The notes under the pieces are model-generated. The model was not told the DNA's origin and searched no databases. It was given only the letters and a program-made list of their open reading frames with translations. 64,000 nt of DNA from Candidatus Poribacteria bacterium (GTDB lineage: Bacteria > Poribacteria > WGA-4E > WGA-3G). The DNA is taken from positions 112,337-176,336 of the forward strand of contig JAPOZO010000052.1 of assembly GCA_026706025.1 (NCBI GenBank), given 5' to 3'. The position numbers were made by a program, and so were the translations under genes. The first letter of the stretch is position 1; every line of letters begins with the position of its first letter. This document shows positions 17,801 through 27,398 of this stretch, piece by piece.

Positions 17801-18379
17801 ATGAAGGCGTATTATGAACTGCTCGGTGAGATTGAGCGTGATGTGAAACGCTTACGCGAAGCATCGGGAGGTGTGCCGTGTCCATCTACCTGTTTCGCCT
17901 GCTGCCATAACACGGCGACAATGGCGATCAGTGAGGTTGAAGCGCGAGATTTAAAGTTAGGATTGGATGCGCTTCCAGAGCAACTCCGTGCGCATATCCG
18001 CGCAAAAGCAGAACGCAGCATCAAAAAATTGGAGGCACACGGCTACAACGTTGAAACCATCATGCCCGATACCGGTATGGAAGCTGTTAGCGTGGTACGC
18101 GGTAAGCCCGAAGGTGAGTGTCCTATGCTCATCGGTGGCGTCTGTTCTGTTTACGAACATCGTCCCGTCATCTGCCGCGTCTGGGGATACCCAATTCATA
18201 ACGGCAATGATTTAGCCTGCTGCCACAAAACTTTTCTCGGCAAGCGCGATCGCTACCGTCCCCTCAATTATAACCACTATTGGAAGACCTGTCAAACCCT
18301 TAGTACCGAATTGGGTGCCACGCAAAAAACGCCGAACTGTTATCTTGTTTCTCAACTACTATCGGAGTCAAAAGCCTGA
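17801..18379 (+). CDS. YkgJ family cysteine-cluster protein
   Basis: 192 residues with the spaced cysteines of the YkgJ/CxxCxxCC family: CPSTCFACCHNTATMAISE near residue 26, then GECPMLIGGVCSVYEHRP and VICRVWGYP near residue 110. These proteins are thought to bind zinc or an iron-sulfur cluster; the biochemical role is not established. The start is 8 bases after the stop of the cold-shock/Sm gene, so the two are surely co-transcribed. More cysteines follow (DLACCHKTFLG, HYWKTCQTL), consistent with the family. Confidence 0.85.
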   Translation: MKAYYELLGEIERDVKRLREASGGVPCPSTCFACCHNTATMAISEVEARDLKLGLDALPEQLRAHIRAKAERSIKKLEAHGYNVETIMPDTGMEAVSVVRGKPEGECPMLIGGVCSVYEHRPVICRVWGYPIHNGNDLACCHKTFLGKRDRYRPLNYNHYWKTCQTLSTELGATQKTPNCYLVSQLLSESKA

Positions 18380-18408
18380 CACACCATTTTTGGACCCGTG
18401 GAAGCACC

Positions 18409-19401
18409 ATGAAAAAGAGATTGATCCTTTCCCATTTTTTTTATTTTTCATCTATCCTAAGTCTCCTGCTCTGCTTCGGTTGTGGAGACACCGAGGACGA
18501 CCAAGAGGCACCGCCCCCTACCAACAATACGCTCCTTGACGAACCTAATGAACAATCGCTACAACTCGCTGAACAACAACGATGGTTGACAGACGCAGAC
18601 TGGAAAAAATTGAAAGACGCTGAACAATGGCTACGCCTGACAGTCGAAGACTGGATAAATTTAAAAGAGAGAGATTGGGAAAAGTTGAAAGGCAAAGATT
18701 GGATTAGGTTAACGAACAGGGAAATTAGAGAATTCATGAACCTTGAGATTCCGAAACGCTGGGTCGTTGAGACGAAAGACGAGGCGTTACGCGAAAAATT
18801 TGGCATCGCAGCTTTCTTTCAAAAATTTGGAGACATCCCACAGGTTCGCTATGATGTAGAGTTTAGGCGAAAACGGAAACGGGAGGCGAAAGGTGGGTTT
18901 ATAACTGTAACACCTGAGTTTGCTAAACACCTCGTTGGGGATGCCGCGGCAACCTATTTTCTTGTTCCAACTGAAGCCCATAGGCGTCTGCTTGAAGATC
19001 AAATAGAGCAGTTAAAATCTATAGTAGCACAAGAAAAATGCCGTCTTTTGGATCATCTCAGAATAGAAGATCCCGAGGCTTGGATAACAGGTATGCGTGC
19101 TTTCCTCATTGACAAACATGGCGACATTCCCGAAGTTAACATTATTGTTAACTTTTTACAGAAATTGGAACTAAATTTACCAAGAACAGACGCGGAATGC
19201 CGCACCTATTATTTTGAGGCATACGATGTTCTCTATGATGATTCTAATACCGCTTCAACTTATGAATTCTATGCTATGCTTGAAGCATCACATCAGATTA
19301 GAGCTTTTGTTGAGGATCCTCCATCACGTAGACTCGAGAAATATCGAGAGGCAAGAGCAAAAGGGATCTCATTCTATGATATAGATTGGAACAATGAGTA
19401 A
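18409..19401 (+). CDS. Lipoprotein of unknown function with DW-x-x-L repeats
   Basis: 330 residues. The N-terminus is a lipoprotein signal peptide (FYFSSILSLLLCFGCGDTED) with the lipobox Cys in LCFGC. Residues 50-105 hold short repeats built on W-x-x-L: WLTDADWKKLKDA, WLRLTVEDWINLK, DWEKLKGKDWIRL. The rest is charged and helical, with no family I recognise. It would be anchored in a membrane facing the periplasm. The next gene starts at the base after its stop, so translation is probably coupled. Confidence 0.7.
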   Translation: MKKRLILSHFFYFSSILSLLLCFGCGDTEDDQEAPPPTNNTLLDEPNEQSLQLAEQQRWLTDADWKKLKDAEQWLRLTVEDWINLKERDWEKLKGKDWIRLTNREIREFMNLEIPKRWVVETKDEALREKFGIAAFFQKFGDIPQVRYDVEFRRKRKREAKGGFITVTPEFAKHLVGDAAATYFLVPTEAHRRLLEDQIEQLKSIVAQEKCRLLDHLRIEDPEAWITGMRAFLIDKHGDIPEVNIIVNFLQKLELNLPRTDAECRTYYFEAYDVLYDDSNTASTYEFYAMLEASHQIRAFVEDPPSRRLEKYREARAKGISFYDIDWNNE

Positions 19402-20997
19402 ATGCGAAGTTTTGAGACCCGCGGTCCTGTTTATCCTGAAGATAACTACGTCGTTGCCCGGACAGATGAACTTTCGGATTTCATCAATCGACTCGAAAAG
19501 GGCAGGTACGTCGCCCTATTCGCACCGCGACAGACCGGCAAAACCACGTTCTTCCATCGCGCTTTAGAGACACTCGCCACCGACGTATATTTCCCAATCC
19601 GGATCGATTTCCAAGCATCCAACAACCTTGAACCCGCCGTATTTTACCAAGGTCTCTACGAAGATATTTGTGAGGAAATAGAGACAGTATTCCAAAAACG
19701 TGGCAGCGCATCCTCTCCGGCTCTCACAGAATTTCTGGATAACACCCAAATTACGAATCATCTCTCCATGAGAAGATTCTTTCGACGGTTCTCAAATTTT
19801 CTTGAACACCATCATAATAGACAAAAAGTTGTGCTTATCATTGACGAATTTGACGGTATCCCACGAGCCGTTCTCAGCGATTTTCTGTATTCACTCCGTC
19901 ACATCTACCTCTCGGGTCGAGATCGCTGTCCGCACAGCGTGGGTATCGTTGGGGTGAAGAGCATTACGCAACTCAATTACGACCGCTCTATTTCGCCTTT
20001 TAATATCCAAGACGAGTTCAAATTACCGAATTTCGCGCTTGAACAGGTACGTGAACTGCTTTCACAGTACACCGACGAAGTTGGGCAGCCTTTTGATCCG
20101 GCGGTCATTGAATCTATCCACAAACAGACGGCCGGGCAGCCTGTGCTTGTCAACCGGTTCGCCCAGATTCTTACGGAGGAGATGGACATCCCGAAAACTG
20201 AGCGGATCACAATGGAACACTTTTCAAAAGCACACGTGCAGCTCCTTCGCGAACGGAACACACATACTGAGCATTTGGTAACCAATATCCGCCGGGATCG
20301 GCGATTTGAGGCACTCCTGATGAAAATCGCTTCTTATGATGATGGTGTAGAATTCAACCTGGACAATGAAATCATTAATGAACTCGCGACTTACGGCGTT
20401 ATCGGTGAAGGTGCTGATGGACTGTGTGAAATCGTCAATCCGATTTATCAGTACCGTGTCATGCAGACATTTAAACCTGTTGTCAATGGTTTAGAGCAAG
20501 ACTATTTACCTGAAGACACCCGTGCCGGGTTTAAGGATTATCTCACACCCGATGGAGAGATTCAGATGGAAGCACTCCTTGATAACTTCCGGGATTTTAT
20601 CGCACGCGCAGGTTTCAGGATACTACAAGTGCCAGAAACACCGCAAGAATACGTCGGTCAACATCTCCTTTTTGCCTATCTTCAGCAGTTTGTCCAGATC
20701 GTGGGTGGGATGATGTATCTGGAAGTACAAACCGGACGCGGCAGGATGGACATCCTCATTCTCCATAATCAGAGAAAATATATCGTAGAAACCAAGATAT
20801 GGGGCGGGGCTATGCGCTATGCGGCAGGCAAGGCGCAACTCGCAACGTATGTTAAACTCGAAGCAGCTGCGGCAGGTTACTACGTCGTGTTTGATCACCG
20901 TAAAGATTCAGAACCTCGCGTAGAGACAGAGACATTAGACGGCTTTACGATTCGGAGTTACGTGATTCCCGTGATACAAGAACGCCCTTCAGATTAA
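19402..20997 (+). CDS. AAA-like ATPase with C-terminal PD-(D/E)XK nuclease-like domain
   Basis: 531 residues. The N-terminus (TRGPVYPEDNYVVARTDEL, then LFAPRQTGKTTFF) is the Walker A region of the AAA-like family that pairs an STAND-type ATPase with a nuclease-like domain. VVLIIDEFDGIP is the Walker B. GQPVLVNRFAQIL marks the helical lid. The C-terminal 130 residues carry the nuclease pattern GRGRMDILILHNQRKYIVE, then TKIWGG, with the acidic residue and E-x-K spaced as in PD-(D/E)XK_9. Function is unknown; this family is often linked with mobile or defence regions. It directly abuts the lipoprotein gene (TAA then ATG). Confidence 0.8.
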   Translation: MRSFETRGPVYPEDNYVVARTDELSDFINRLEKGRYVALFAPRQTGKTTFFHRALETLATDVYFPIRIDFQASNNLEPAVFYQGLYEDICEEIETVFQKRGSASSPALTEFLDNTQITNHLSMRRFFRRFSNFLEHHHNRQKVVLIIDEFDGIPRAVLSDFLYSLRHIYLSGRDRCPHSVGIVGVKSITQLNYDRSISPFNIQDEFKLPNFALEQVRELLSQYTDEVGQPFDPAVIESIHKQTAGQPVLVNRFAQILTEEMDIPKTERITMEHFSKAHVQLLRERNTHTEHLVTNIRRDRRFEALLMKIASYDDGVEFNLDNEIINELATYGVIGEGADGLCEIVNPIYQYRVMQTFKPVVNGLEQDYLPEDTRAGFKDYLTPDGEIQMEALLDNFRDFIARAGFRILQVPETPQEYVGQHLLFAYLQQFVQIVGGMMYLEVQTGRGRMDILILHNQRKYIVETKIWGGAMRYAAGKAQLATYVKLEAAAAGYYVVFDHRKDSEPRVETETLDGFTIRSYVIPVIQERPSD

Positions 20998-21072
20998 CGA
21001 ACCACCACTATAGCGCGAGAATAATCTTAGGAATATTTTTTTGCAGGTAGGGGCAAGGAAGCGTTTTGGGTC

Positions 21073-21384
21073 TTATGAAACACCCTCACTTAATTCGCGT
21101 AAGAATTGGAAGGTATAAATCCCAGTACGGTGTCCATCGCTCCACACCAAACGCACCGCATAGCGTCCGACTCGCTGAATATCCACAAGCCGTAAGTTTT
21201 CAAAAAAATCATCGGAAGGTAAAATATGGAAGGGGTCTTTTCCCAAACGTACCGCATCACAATGGGCACATGGACATTTTTCGCGCAGGAGGCGGTAGGA
21301 GAGTTCGCCACTGTACGCATCTTTCCATTGAACTGCCAAACTTGTGTTGCCTCTTTCAATGCGCGTCGGTTGAAATTTTTCCAT
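21073..21384 (-). CDS. DUF971 (gamma-butyrobetaine hydroxylase-like N-terminal) domain protein
   Basis: 103 residues covering exactly one DUF971 domain. Signatures: LLREKCPCAHCDAVRLG (the CPCA-x-C metal-binding segment), VGRYAVRLVWSDGHRTGIY and FQFLREL. In other proteins this domain precedes gamma-butyrobetaine hydroxylase; alone it is linked to iron-sulfur protein assembly and metal transfer. It is followed upstream on the same strand by a ferredoxin gene 107 bases away, which fits an iron-sulfur theme. Confidence 0.87.
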   Translation of the reverse strand: MEKFQPTRIERGNTSLAVQWKDAYSGELSYRLLREKCPCAHCDAVRLGKDPFHILPSDDFFENLRLVDIQRVGRYAVRLVWSDGHRTGIYTFQFLRELSEGVS

Positions 21385-21491
21385 GATAACTCTTGAAAAA
21401 AAACGGTTGCCAATTTGTCTGACCGCAAGCAGTCTCGCAAATCAACAACCGTTCAGGGAGTTGCGGATCTAAGGATTACCTCTGCTATCTG

Positions 21492-21749
21492 TTATTCGAA
21501 GTACTCCGCGTTGATATCAATGAACTCTTCCCATTCTTCAGGAACGTCTTCTTCCATGAAGATAGCTTCAACAGGACATTCGGGTTCGCATACACCACAG
21601 TCTATACACTCTTCTGGATCGATATAGAGCTGATTGAATTCCTCGAACTCCTCAGCATCCGGTAGGGGGTGAATGCAGTCCACTGGACACACATCAACGC
21701 ACGAACTATCCTTAACGTCAACGCACGGTTCGCAAATCACATACGTCAT
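21492..21749 (-). CDS. 7Fe-type ferredoxin
   Basis: I chose ATG 21749 (MTYVICEPCVDVKDSSC) because AAAGGAG precedes it and the frame upstream has no homology. The 85-residue product has the first cluster motif C9-x7-C17-x3-C21-P and the second EECIDCGVCEPECPVEAI (CxxCxxCxxxCP). That is the arrangement of [3Fe-4S]/[4Fe-4S] ferredoxins. It would carry electrons in the cytosol. The tail is acidic. Divergent from recJ across a 440-base gap. Confidence 0.92.
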   Translation of the reverse strand: MTYVICEPCVDVKDSSCVDVCPVDCIHPLPDAEEFEEFNQLYIDPEECIDCGVCEPECPVEAIFMEEDVPEEWEEFIDINAEYFE

Positions 21750-22078
21750 GTTGGAAAACTCCTTTCCGCTTGATTTATAGTAAAAACCTCCATACAACCA
21801 TAAGGGCAACCCACTCAATACGTGAAGTTAACCATTCTGATGAAGAAGGGATAAAAACATCGTCATATATGGCGGATTTTTTTGCTGTGTCTGCTGAGTT
21901 GCGATCAGGACACTATAAATAATATCACATGCAGTCTATTTTGTCAAATTATATTTCTAACGAAACATGGATATTCTTTCCCTCATACGGTTTTTGGCAC
22001 CCCGACATCTGCTTTCTTAACACCGTTCAACCCAACCTACAAGACTATAAACGAAAATTGGACGACATCGCAAAATAT

Positions 22079-22107
22079 TTGACAAACCCAAATTTTTGTG
22101 GTAATAT
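22079..22107 (+). promoter_or_regulatory. recJ: Sigma-70-type promoter upstream of recJ
   Basis: TTGACA (perfect) at 22079-22084, 17-bp spacer, TAATAT at 22102-22107, about 80 bases before the recJ start. The remaining 440-base gap (21750-22189) is AT-rich and shows no other feature I can support. Confidence 0.55.
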
Positions 22108-22189
22108 GTCAATAGTCGTTAATTGTCGCTTGCAAATCCCGCTATATTGCAAGATGTAGGCTCCCCGTCTCAACAACTGTAGGAATATC

Positions 22190-24769
22190 ATGAAAAAGCC
22201 CACCCGCAAAAAGTGGCGGTTTAGCAATTCAGATCTTGACAGCAGTTTGGCGTTGGCATCCGAAGCGGGTGTCTCGCCGTTCGCTGCACAGCTGCTGATC
22301 AATCGAGGGATAAAAACCGCTGCCGAAGCGCGAGCCTATCTCTATCCGACTTTTGATGAACTCCACTCTCCTTTTCAATTAGCCGATATGGACAAAGCCG
22401 TGGAACGGATACACACGGCGATCTCACGCGGTGAGAAAATCTGTGTCTATGGCGATTATGATACCGACGGCACCACCGCTACTGCGCTATTGCTTAATAC
22501 GTTCCGTCAGATGGATGTTCCCGCCAACTACTATATCCCGAGCCGGTTTGATGAAGGCTACGGTCTCAGCGAAGACGCGATAAAAAAAATTCACGAGAAA
22601 AACGATGCAAAGTTGATAATCACTGTAGACTGTGGTATCACGTCGGTTAAGGAGGTCGCGTTAGCCAATCAACTCGGTATGGATGTTATTGTCACCGACC
22701 ACCACCAACCAGAGCAGGAACAACCACCAGCACACGCGCTCATTTCACCTAAGATTCCGGGCAATGAATACCCCTACAAAGAACTCGCGGGTGTCGGTTT
22801 AGCCTTCAAATTGGCGCAGGGGTTGATAGACGATAGAAGGTTTCTTGAATCACTCTTGGATCTGGTCGCATTGGGCACTGTCGTAGACATGGCATCGCTC
22901 ACTGGAGAGAATCGCATTTTGAGTCGTTTAGGATTGGCGGAACTTGATAAACGGGAACGTCCTGGCATTCATGCTTTATGCGAAGCAGCGGGTCATAAAA
23001 TTGATACGCCACTTGATGGATACGCACTCTCTTTTAAATTGGGGCCCCGTATCAACGCAGCGGGAAGAATGGATACCGCCCACAAAGTGGTTGAACTACT
23101 TACGACCGACGCTGAGGATGTTGCAACCCGGATCGCTTCTGAACTCAATCAGGCAAATCAGAAGCGACAAGATTTGGAAAAACACATCCAAGATCAAGCA
23201 GCGGCGCTAATTGAAAAAGAGGTTGATGATGACACCGTAGGCATTGTTGTTGCCAGTGATAAGTGGGACGAAAAGGCACAAGGTGTCGTCGGCATCGTCG
23301 CCGCACGTTTGATGCAAACTTACTATAAGCCTGCCATTGTCCTTGCAATTAACGGTGATGAAGCGACTGGATCGGGACGCTGTATTGCAGGCATGAACCT
23401 CGCTGATAGCCTTGTCGCCTGCACAGCGTTACTCGTGAAACACGGCGGACACGCAGCCGCCGCTGGGTTAACGATCAAAACCAGAAATATCCCCAAATTC
23501 AAGGATGCTTTCAACGAATTCGCTTCTAAACATCTGACAGCGGAGGCACTCCAACCGAAGCTGGACCTCGAATTTGAAACGCACCTCTCACTCCTAACGT
23601 TAGACACCCTAAAGGAACTTGAGCAGTTTGAACCCTTCGGGCAGGAGAATCCAACGCCGCTTTTTGGCAAACGGGGCGTCAAAGTTGCTGATGGCACCCC
23701 CAGAACAATGGGACAGGATGGCAGCCACCTGAAAATGTTTGTCAACGACGGCGGTGTCAGACATTGTGCGATCGCTTGGGGGGCTGGCGATCAGATCGTC
23801 ACTTTCAATCGTCCCAATGTCTCACTTGATGTCGCTTTTTCGCCTCAGATCAATGAGTGGCAGGGCACCCGATCCGTACAACTTATCCTTAAAGATTGGG
23901 AGGTACACGCCGAAGGCAGGGACATGAACTGGGACGTTTTTCCCAGACTTAACGACGCATCTTCCTTAAAACTTGTTGATCGGCGCAACACGAAGAAAAA
24001 GGACTATCTTTTAAAGTTGCTTGAAAGAGAAGAATCTTGTATAATTTATGTACAAGATGAAGAAATGCTGGACGCGCTGCTCACAAGGCTCTTACCAGAA
24101 AGCATTGAGGGCATCGCGAGGCACGATAAGGCAACATCCCGTGAAGAGGAAGCAGCCTTATTGAAGCAATTGGAGGTTGGCGAACTCCGAACTATCGCCT
24201 CAAGTAGTCGTTTATTAAGTCGCGAAGCATACCCTTTCGTGAAGCACATTGTCTTTTGCCATCTCACACCGAGTCCAGATCTCTTTTTCATGCGATGCGC
24301 GCCCATCTTTGCAACGGAAGAGACCTCCTACCTGCATCTTATCTACGGCGATGCAGATGGAGCAGAGATGCAGAATTGGATCGCTAAACAGTATCCCGAA
24401 AAAGCCGAATTACAGCAATTGTACGGCGGAATACGTAAAGTCATACAGTCCAACGGAGCGGAGGGATACGCTGAGGCAGCAATGCTAAATGGCACGTTCG
24501 GAGCACCCGCGACAGTTGAAACCGGACTGACGATCTTTGAAGAATTGGAGTTTATTGAGCGGTATGCGGAATCAGGACACAGACTTGTGAAACTCCGCCC
24601 TGCTCAGAAAAGTGATTTATCTCGTTCGCCAACTTACTTGAGAGGGCAATGGATTAAGCAGACGAGTCCCTCTTTCGTTGAGTTTCAGTTGAAAGAGAAC
24701 ATCGAATCTATGTGGGAGCGCATAGAACATGAGTATCAAATCGCTAATAAGCCAGATTCAGGCATATAA
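22190..24769 (+). CDS. recJ: Single-stranded-DNA-specific 5'-3' exonuclease RecJ
   Basis: DNA repair and recombination nuclease. DHH phosphoesterase motifs are clear: VYGDYDTDGTTATALLL, IITVDCGITS and VIVTDHHQPEQ. The DHHA1 nucleic-acid part follows (GSGRCIAGMNLADSLVAC, LVKHGGHAAAAGLTI), then the OB-like region (FEPFGQENPTPLFG). At 859 residues it is longer than E. coli RecJ (577); the extra roughly 270 residues at the C-terminus resemble the extended RecJ type seen in Firmicutes and others. It overlaps the relA/spoT start by 41 bases, so the two are co-transcribed and likely translationally coupled. Confidence 0.95.
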   Translation: MKKPTRKKWRFSNSDLDSSLALASEAGVSPFAAQLLINRGIKTAAEARAYLYPTFDELHSPFQLADMDKAVERIHTAISRGEKICVYGDYDTDGTTATALLLNTFRQMDVPANYYIPSRFDEGYGLSEDAIKKIHEKNDAKLIITVDCGITSVKEVALANQLGMDVIVTDHHQPEQEQPPAHALISPKIPGNEYPYKELAGVGLAFKLAQGLIDDRRFLESLLDLVALGTVVDMASLTGENRILSRLGLAELDKRERPGIHALCEAAGHKIDTPLDGYALSFKLGPRINAAGRMDTAHKVVELLTTDAEDVATRIASELNQANQKRQDLEKHIQDQAAALIEKEVDDDTVGIVVASDKWDEKAQGVVGIVAARLMQTYYKPAIVLAINGDEATGSGRCIAGMNLADSLVACTALLVKHGGHAAAAGLTIKTRNIPKFKDAFNEFASKHLTAEALQPKLDLEFETHLSLLTLDTLKELEQFEPFGQENPTPLFGKRGVKVADGTPRTMGQDGSHLKMFVNDGGVRHCAIAWGAGDQIVTFNRPNVSLDVAFSPQINEWQGTRSVQLILKDWEVHAEGRDMNWDVFPRLNDASSLKLVDRRNTKKKDYLLKLLEREESCIIYVQDEEMLDALLTRLLPESIEGIARHDKATSREEEAALLKQLEVGELRTIASSSRLLSREAYPFVKHIVFCHLTPSPDLFFMRCAPIFATEETSYLHLIYGDADGAEMQNWIAKQYPEKAELQQLYGGIRKVIQSNGAEGYAEAAMLNGTFGAPATVETGLTIFEELEFIERYAESGHRLVKLRPAQKSDLSRSPTYLRGQWIKQTSPSFVEFQLKENIESMWERIEHEYQIANKPDSGI

Positions 24770-26936
24770 TCCGGACACAGAAGTTGAACTTCTTGAGCGT
24801 TGCTACCGCTTCGCGCAAGAAGCACATGACGGACAACAGCGAAAGTCTGGCGAACCTTATTTTACGCATTGCTTTAAAACCGCTGAGATCCTCGCAGAAC
24901 TCCACCTTGATACCCACACGATCTGTGCCGGACTCATGCACGATGTCCTCGAAGATACAGGCATCACGCGCCAGGAACTGCAGGTCCGCTTCGGGGCGAA
25001 CATTGCGAATCTGGTTGAAGGTGTCACGAAAATTGGGAAATATAGACCGAGCGTCAGTGCCCCGAATGCCAATACACCGATCACCGTTGAAGATCGCGTC
25101 CACCGCAAACGCCAAGCAGAAACCTACCGGAAACTCCTCTTAGCAACAGCAGAAGATATGCGGGTCATCCTTATTAAACTCGCTGACCGACTTCATAACA
25201 TGGAGACGTTGAAGTTCCTGACCAGCGAGAAATGTCAACGCATTGCAAAAGAGACATTGGAGATTTACGCACCGATCGCCCACCGACTGGGCATATGGCG
25301 TATCATGAGCCGTCTTGAGGACTTGGCATTCAAACACCTCTACCCCAGCGAATATCGCAAAATTGCCGATCTCCTGAACCAGAAACTCACCGAGCGCGAG
25401 GCGTACTGTGATACAATGGTGAAACAGATTTGCCAAGTCCTTGAAAAACGCGGGGTCTATGCCGATGTCCACGGCAGGACAAAGCATATCTATAGTATCT
25501 ACCAGAAGATGCAACAGAAAGGGACTCCTTTCAGCGAGATCCGAGATCTCGTTGGGCTCCGCGTCCTTGTTAAGACTGAACCTGACTGCTACATGGCACT
25601 CGGGGCACTCCACCACAAATGGAATTACCATCCCGACCGACTTCGAGACTGGATCGGACAACCTAAGAAAAACGGGTATCAGTCACTCCATACCACGATT
25701 TTAGATGACGGTAAACCCGTTGAGATACAGATCCGGAGTTATCAGATGCATAAAGTGGCTGAGGATGGCATTGCTGCGCATTGGAGCTATAAGGAGGGCG
25801 TACCGACAAGTAAACAGGGACGCTCCATCCTCGCGAGTTATAAGCAGATACTTGAAGAGATACAAGAGACACAGGATAGTCCGCATCAGTTCGTGGAATC
25901 GATGAAGTTGGAACTCTTCCAAGATGAAGTGTACATTTTTTCACCGAAAGGCGACCTTTTTAAACTACCGGCGGGCGCGACGGTTATCGATTTCGCCTAT
26001 AAAATCCATACGGATATCGGACATACATGTGTCGGGGCGGAAGTGAATGGATCTGTTGCCCCAATCCGACGGGTACTTGAGAATGGAGACCAAGTCAATA
26101 TTCGGACACAATCCAATGGAAAACCGAGTCGAAGTTGGTTGCCGCATGTGAAAACGGCTACGGCACGCGGTAAAATAAGGCATTGGTTCCGCGAAAAGGA
26201 TAGGGCGGACGCTCTGGAATTAGGTAAGAAATTTCTCGCGGCGGAATTACGTACCTTCTATCTTAACGCACGCGAGTATCTCAACTCCCCGGAACTCCTC
26301 AATATTGCCAAACAACTCAAACTCAAAAATCTTGAAGAACTCTTCGTACGCATTGGCAACGGGGATGAGTCGGCTATCCAGGTCGTCAATCTCTTGAAAC
26401 CTGAGGTGCCGAAACCTGAAACCGAAACGGCAGAAGCGGTTAAACCGAAACGGAAACCAGAATCATCACCGGCTATCCAACTCGAAAATGATATTGACTT
26501 AGGGATGATGCGGATCATGAAATGTTGTAACCCGATCCCTGGTGATGAAGTCGTCGGCTACCTGACTCGCGGACGCGGCGTTTCTGTACATAGAGCCGGA
26601 TGCATCCGCATCCTTGAAGAACCGGAACGACTCTTGGTAGTCAAGTGGTTTGAAAAGTCGATGTCCGAAAACGGAGACCACCCGCCTGATGTCTATCCTG
26701 TCAAAATCCTCGTCGAATGCAGCGATCGTCCCGGAATGCTCGGTGCAATCACAACTGCTATCGCACAATACAAAGTGAACATCCGCTGTGGCACCTTCCA
26801 ACCCTCGACTGTCCATCTTGACGCTACGGCTGCTGACAACCTCACAATAGATGTAACAGGTGCTGAGCAGCTGGATAAAGTCATGGAAGCGATTCGCCAA
26901 CTAAAAGGCGTACAACGCGTCACCCGTATGTCCTAA
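24729..26936 (+). CDS. relA: RelA/SpoT-type bifunctional (p)ppGpp synthetase/hydrolase
   Basis: Stringent-response enzyme, 735 residues, full length. The HD hydrolase domain is intact (YFTHCFKTAEILAEL, AGLMHDVLEDTGITR), the synthetase domain has RDLVGLRVLVKTEPDCY and NGYQSLHTTI, and a TGS domain follows (DEVYIFSPKGDLFKLPAGAT, VNGSVAPIRRVLENGDQV). A C-terminal conserved-Cys region (RIMKCCNPIPGDEVVGYLTR) and an ACT domain close it. Because both HD and synthetase motifs are preserved, it is probably bifunctional (Rsh/SpoT type). The start lies within the end of recJ. Confidence 0.95.
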   Translation: MSIKSLISQIQAYNPDTEVELLERCYRFAQEAHDGQQRKSGEPYFTHCFKTAEILAELHLDTHTICAGLMHDVLEDTGITRQELQVRFGANIANLVEGVTKIGKYRPSVSAPNANTPITVEDRVHRKRQAETYRKLLLATAEDMRVILIKLADRLHNMETLKFLTSEKCQRIAKETLEIYAPIAHRLGIWRIMSRLEDLAFKHLYPSEYRKIADLLNQKLTEREAYCDTMVKQICQVLEKRGVYADVHGRTKHIYSIYQKMQQKGTPFSEIRDLVGLRVLVKTEPDCYMALGALHHKWNYHPDRLRDWIGQPKKNGYQSLHTTILDDGKPVEIQIRSYQMHKVAEDGIAAHWSYKEGVPTSKQGRSILASYKQILEEIQETQDSPHQFVESMKLELFQDEVYIFSPKGDLFKLPAGATVIDFAYKIHTDIGHTCVGAEVNGSVAPIRRVLENGDQVNIRTQSNGKPSRSWLPHVKTATARGKIRHWFREKDRADALELGKKFLAAELRTFYLNAREYLNSPELLNIAKQLKLKNLEELFVRIGNGDESAIQVVNLLKPEVPKPETETAEAVKPKRKPESSPAIQLENDIDLGMMRIMKCCNPIPGDEVVGYLTRGRGVSVHRAGCIRILEEPERLLVVKWFEKSMSENGDHPPDVYPVKILVECSDRPGMLGAITTAIAQYKVNIRCGTFQPSTVHLDATAADNLTIDVTGAEQLDKVMEAIRQLKGVQRVTRMS

Positions 26937-26997
26937 ATCCAATCTACGGCAGTCTTAATCGCCTGATAGTGTGGGAATACGCTCCGGATGGAATATG

Positions 26998-27210
26998 CTA
27001 TACAGCGGCAGGCATTCTCGATATAACTTTGCTCACTTTTCCACTCTTCAGACATTTCGTACATACACGGATCCGCCTCGGACCTGACTCCGTTTGAACC
27101 CGAACCCGTTGAAGATTTGGAAGCCAACGCCGCTTTGTGTGTTTAAATGATTTACTAATCTGGTTACCCGTCATCGGGCGTTTACTACAAATACTACAGA
27201 CGCGTGACAT
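26998..27210 (-). CDS. rpmB: 50S ribosomal protein L28
   Basis: 70 residues with the L28 signature: SRVCSICSKRPMTGNQISKS, FKHTKRRWLPNLQRVRV and IRVCTKCLKSGKVSKV. Both cysteine pairs (C-x2-C at the N-terminus and CTKC later) are present, so this is the zinc-binding form. AGGAGAG lies upstream of the start codon (the plus strand reads CATCTTGATCTCTCC). It is convergent with relA/spoT, 61 bases apart. A useful marker for phylogenetic placement. Confidence 0.95.
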   Translation of the reverse strand: MSRVCSICSKRPMTGNQISKSFKHTKRRWLPNLQRVRVQTESGPRRIRVCTKCLKSGKVSKVISRMPAAV

Positions 27211-27319
27211 CTTGATCTCTCCTTTTTCTTTCCTCTAAAATGTCGGTTAAACCTAATCATTAATGATACCACAATTAGGGCAGAAAAGCAAATTTTCTTT
27301 TCACTGCAGATCGCTAATA

Positions 27320-27398
27320 TACTGATAACTGACAACGAGAAACTGACAGCCGATAGTTTCCAACAGCCGACGGCTATCTTTCTGACAACTGATAACCG
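27320..27398. repeat. Degenerate ACTGACAACTGATAAC repeats
   Basis: The stretch is built from variants of CTGATAACTGACAAC and CTGACAGC. The same words fill 29178-29399. The MITE at 27399 inserted at its right edge and duplicated CTGATAACCG. The whole 27211-27778 gap (568 bases) holds this repeat, the MITE and the transposon relic, with no other gene. Confidence 0.55.

Noticed and set aside
20998-21072. Possible terminator or small RNA after the AAA-nuclease gene
   Set aside because: No stem longer than a few pairs could be found by eye.
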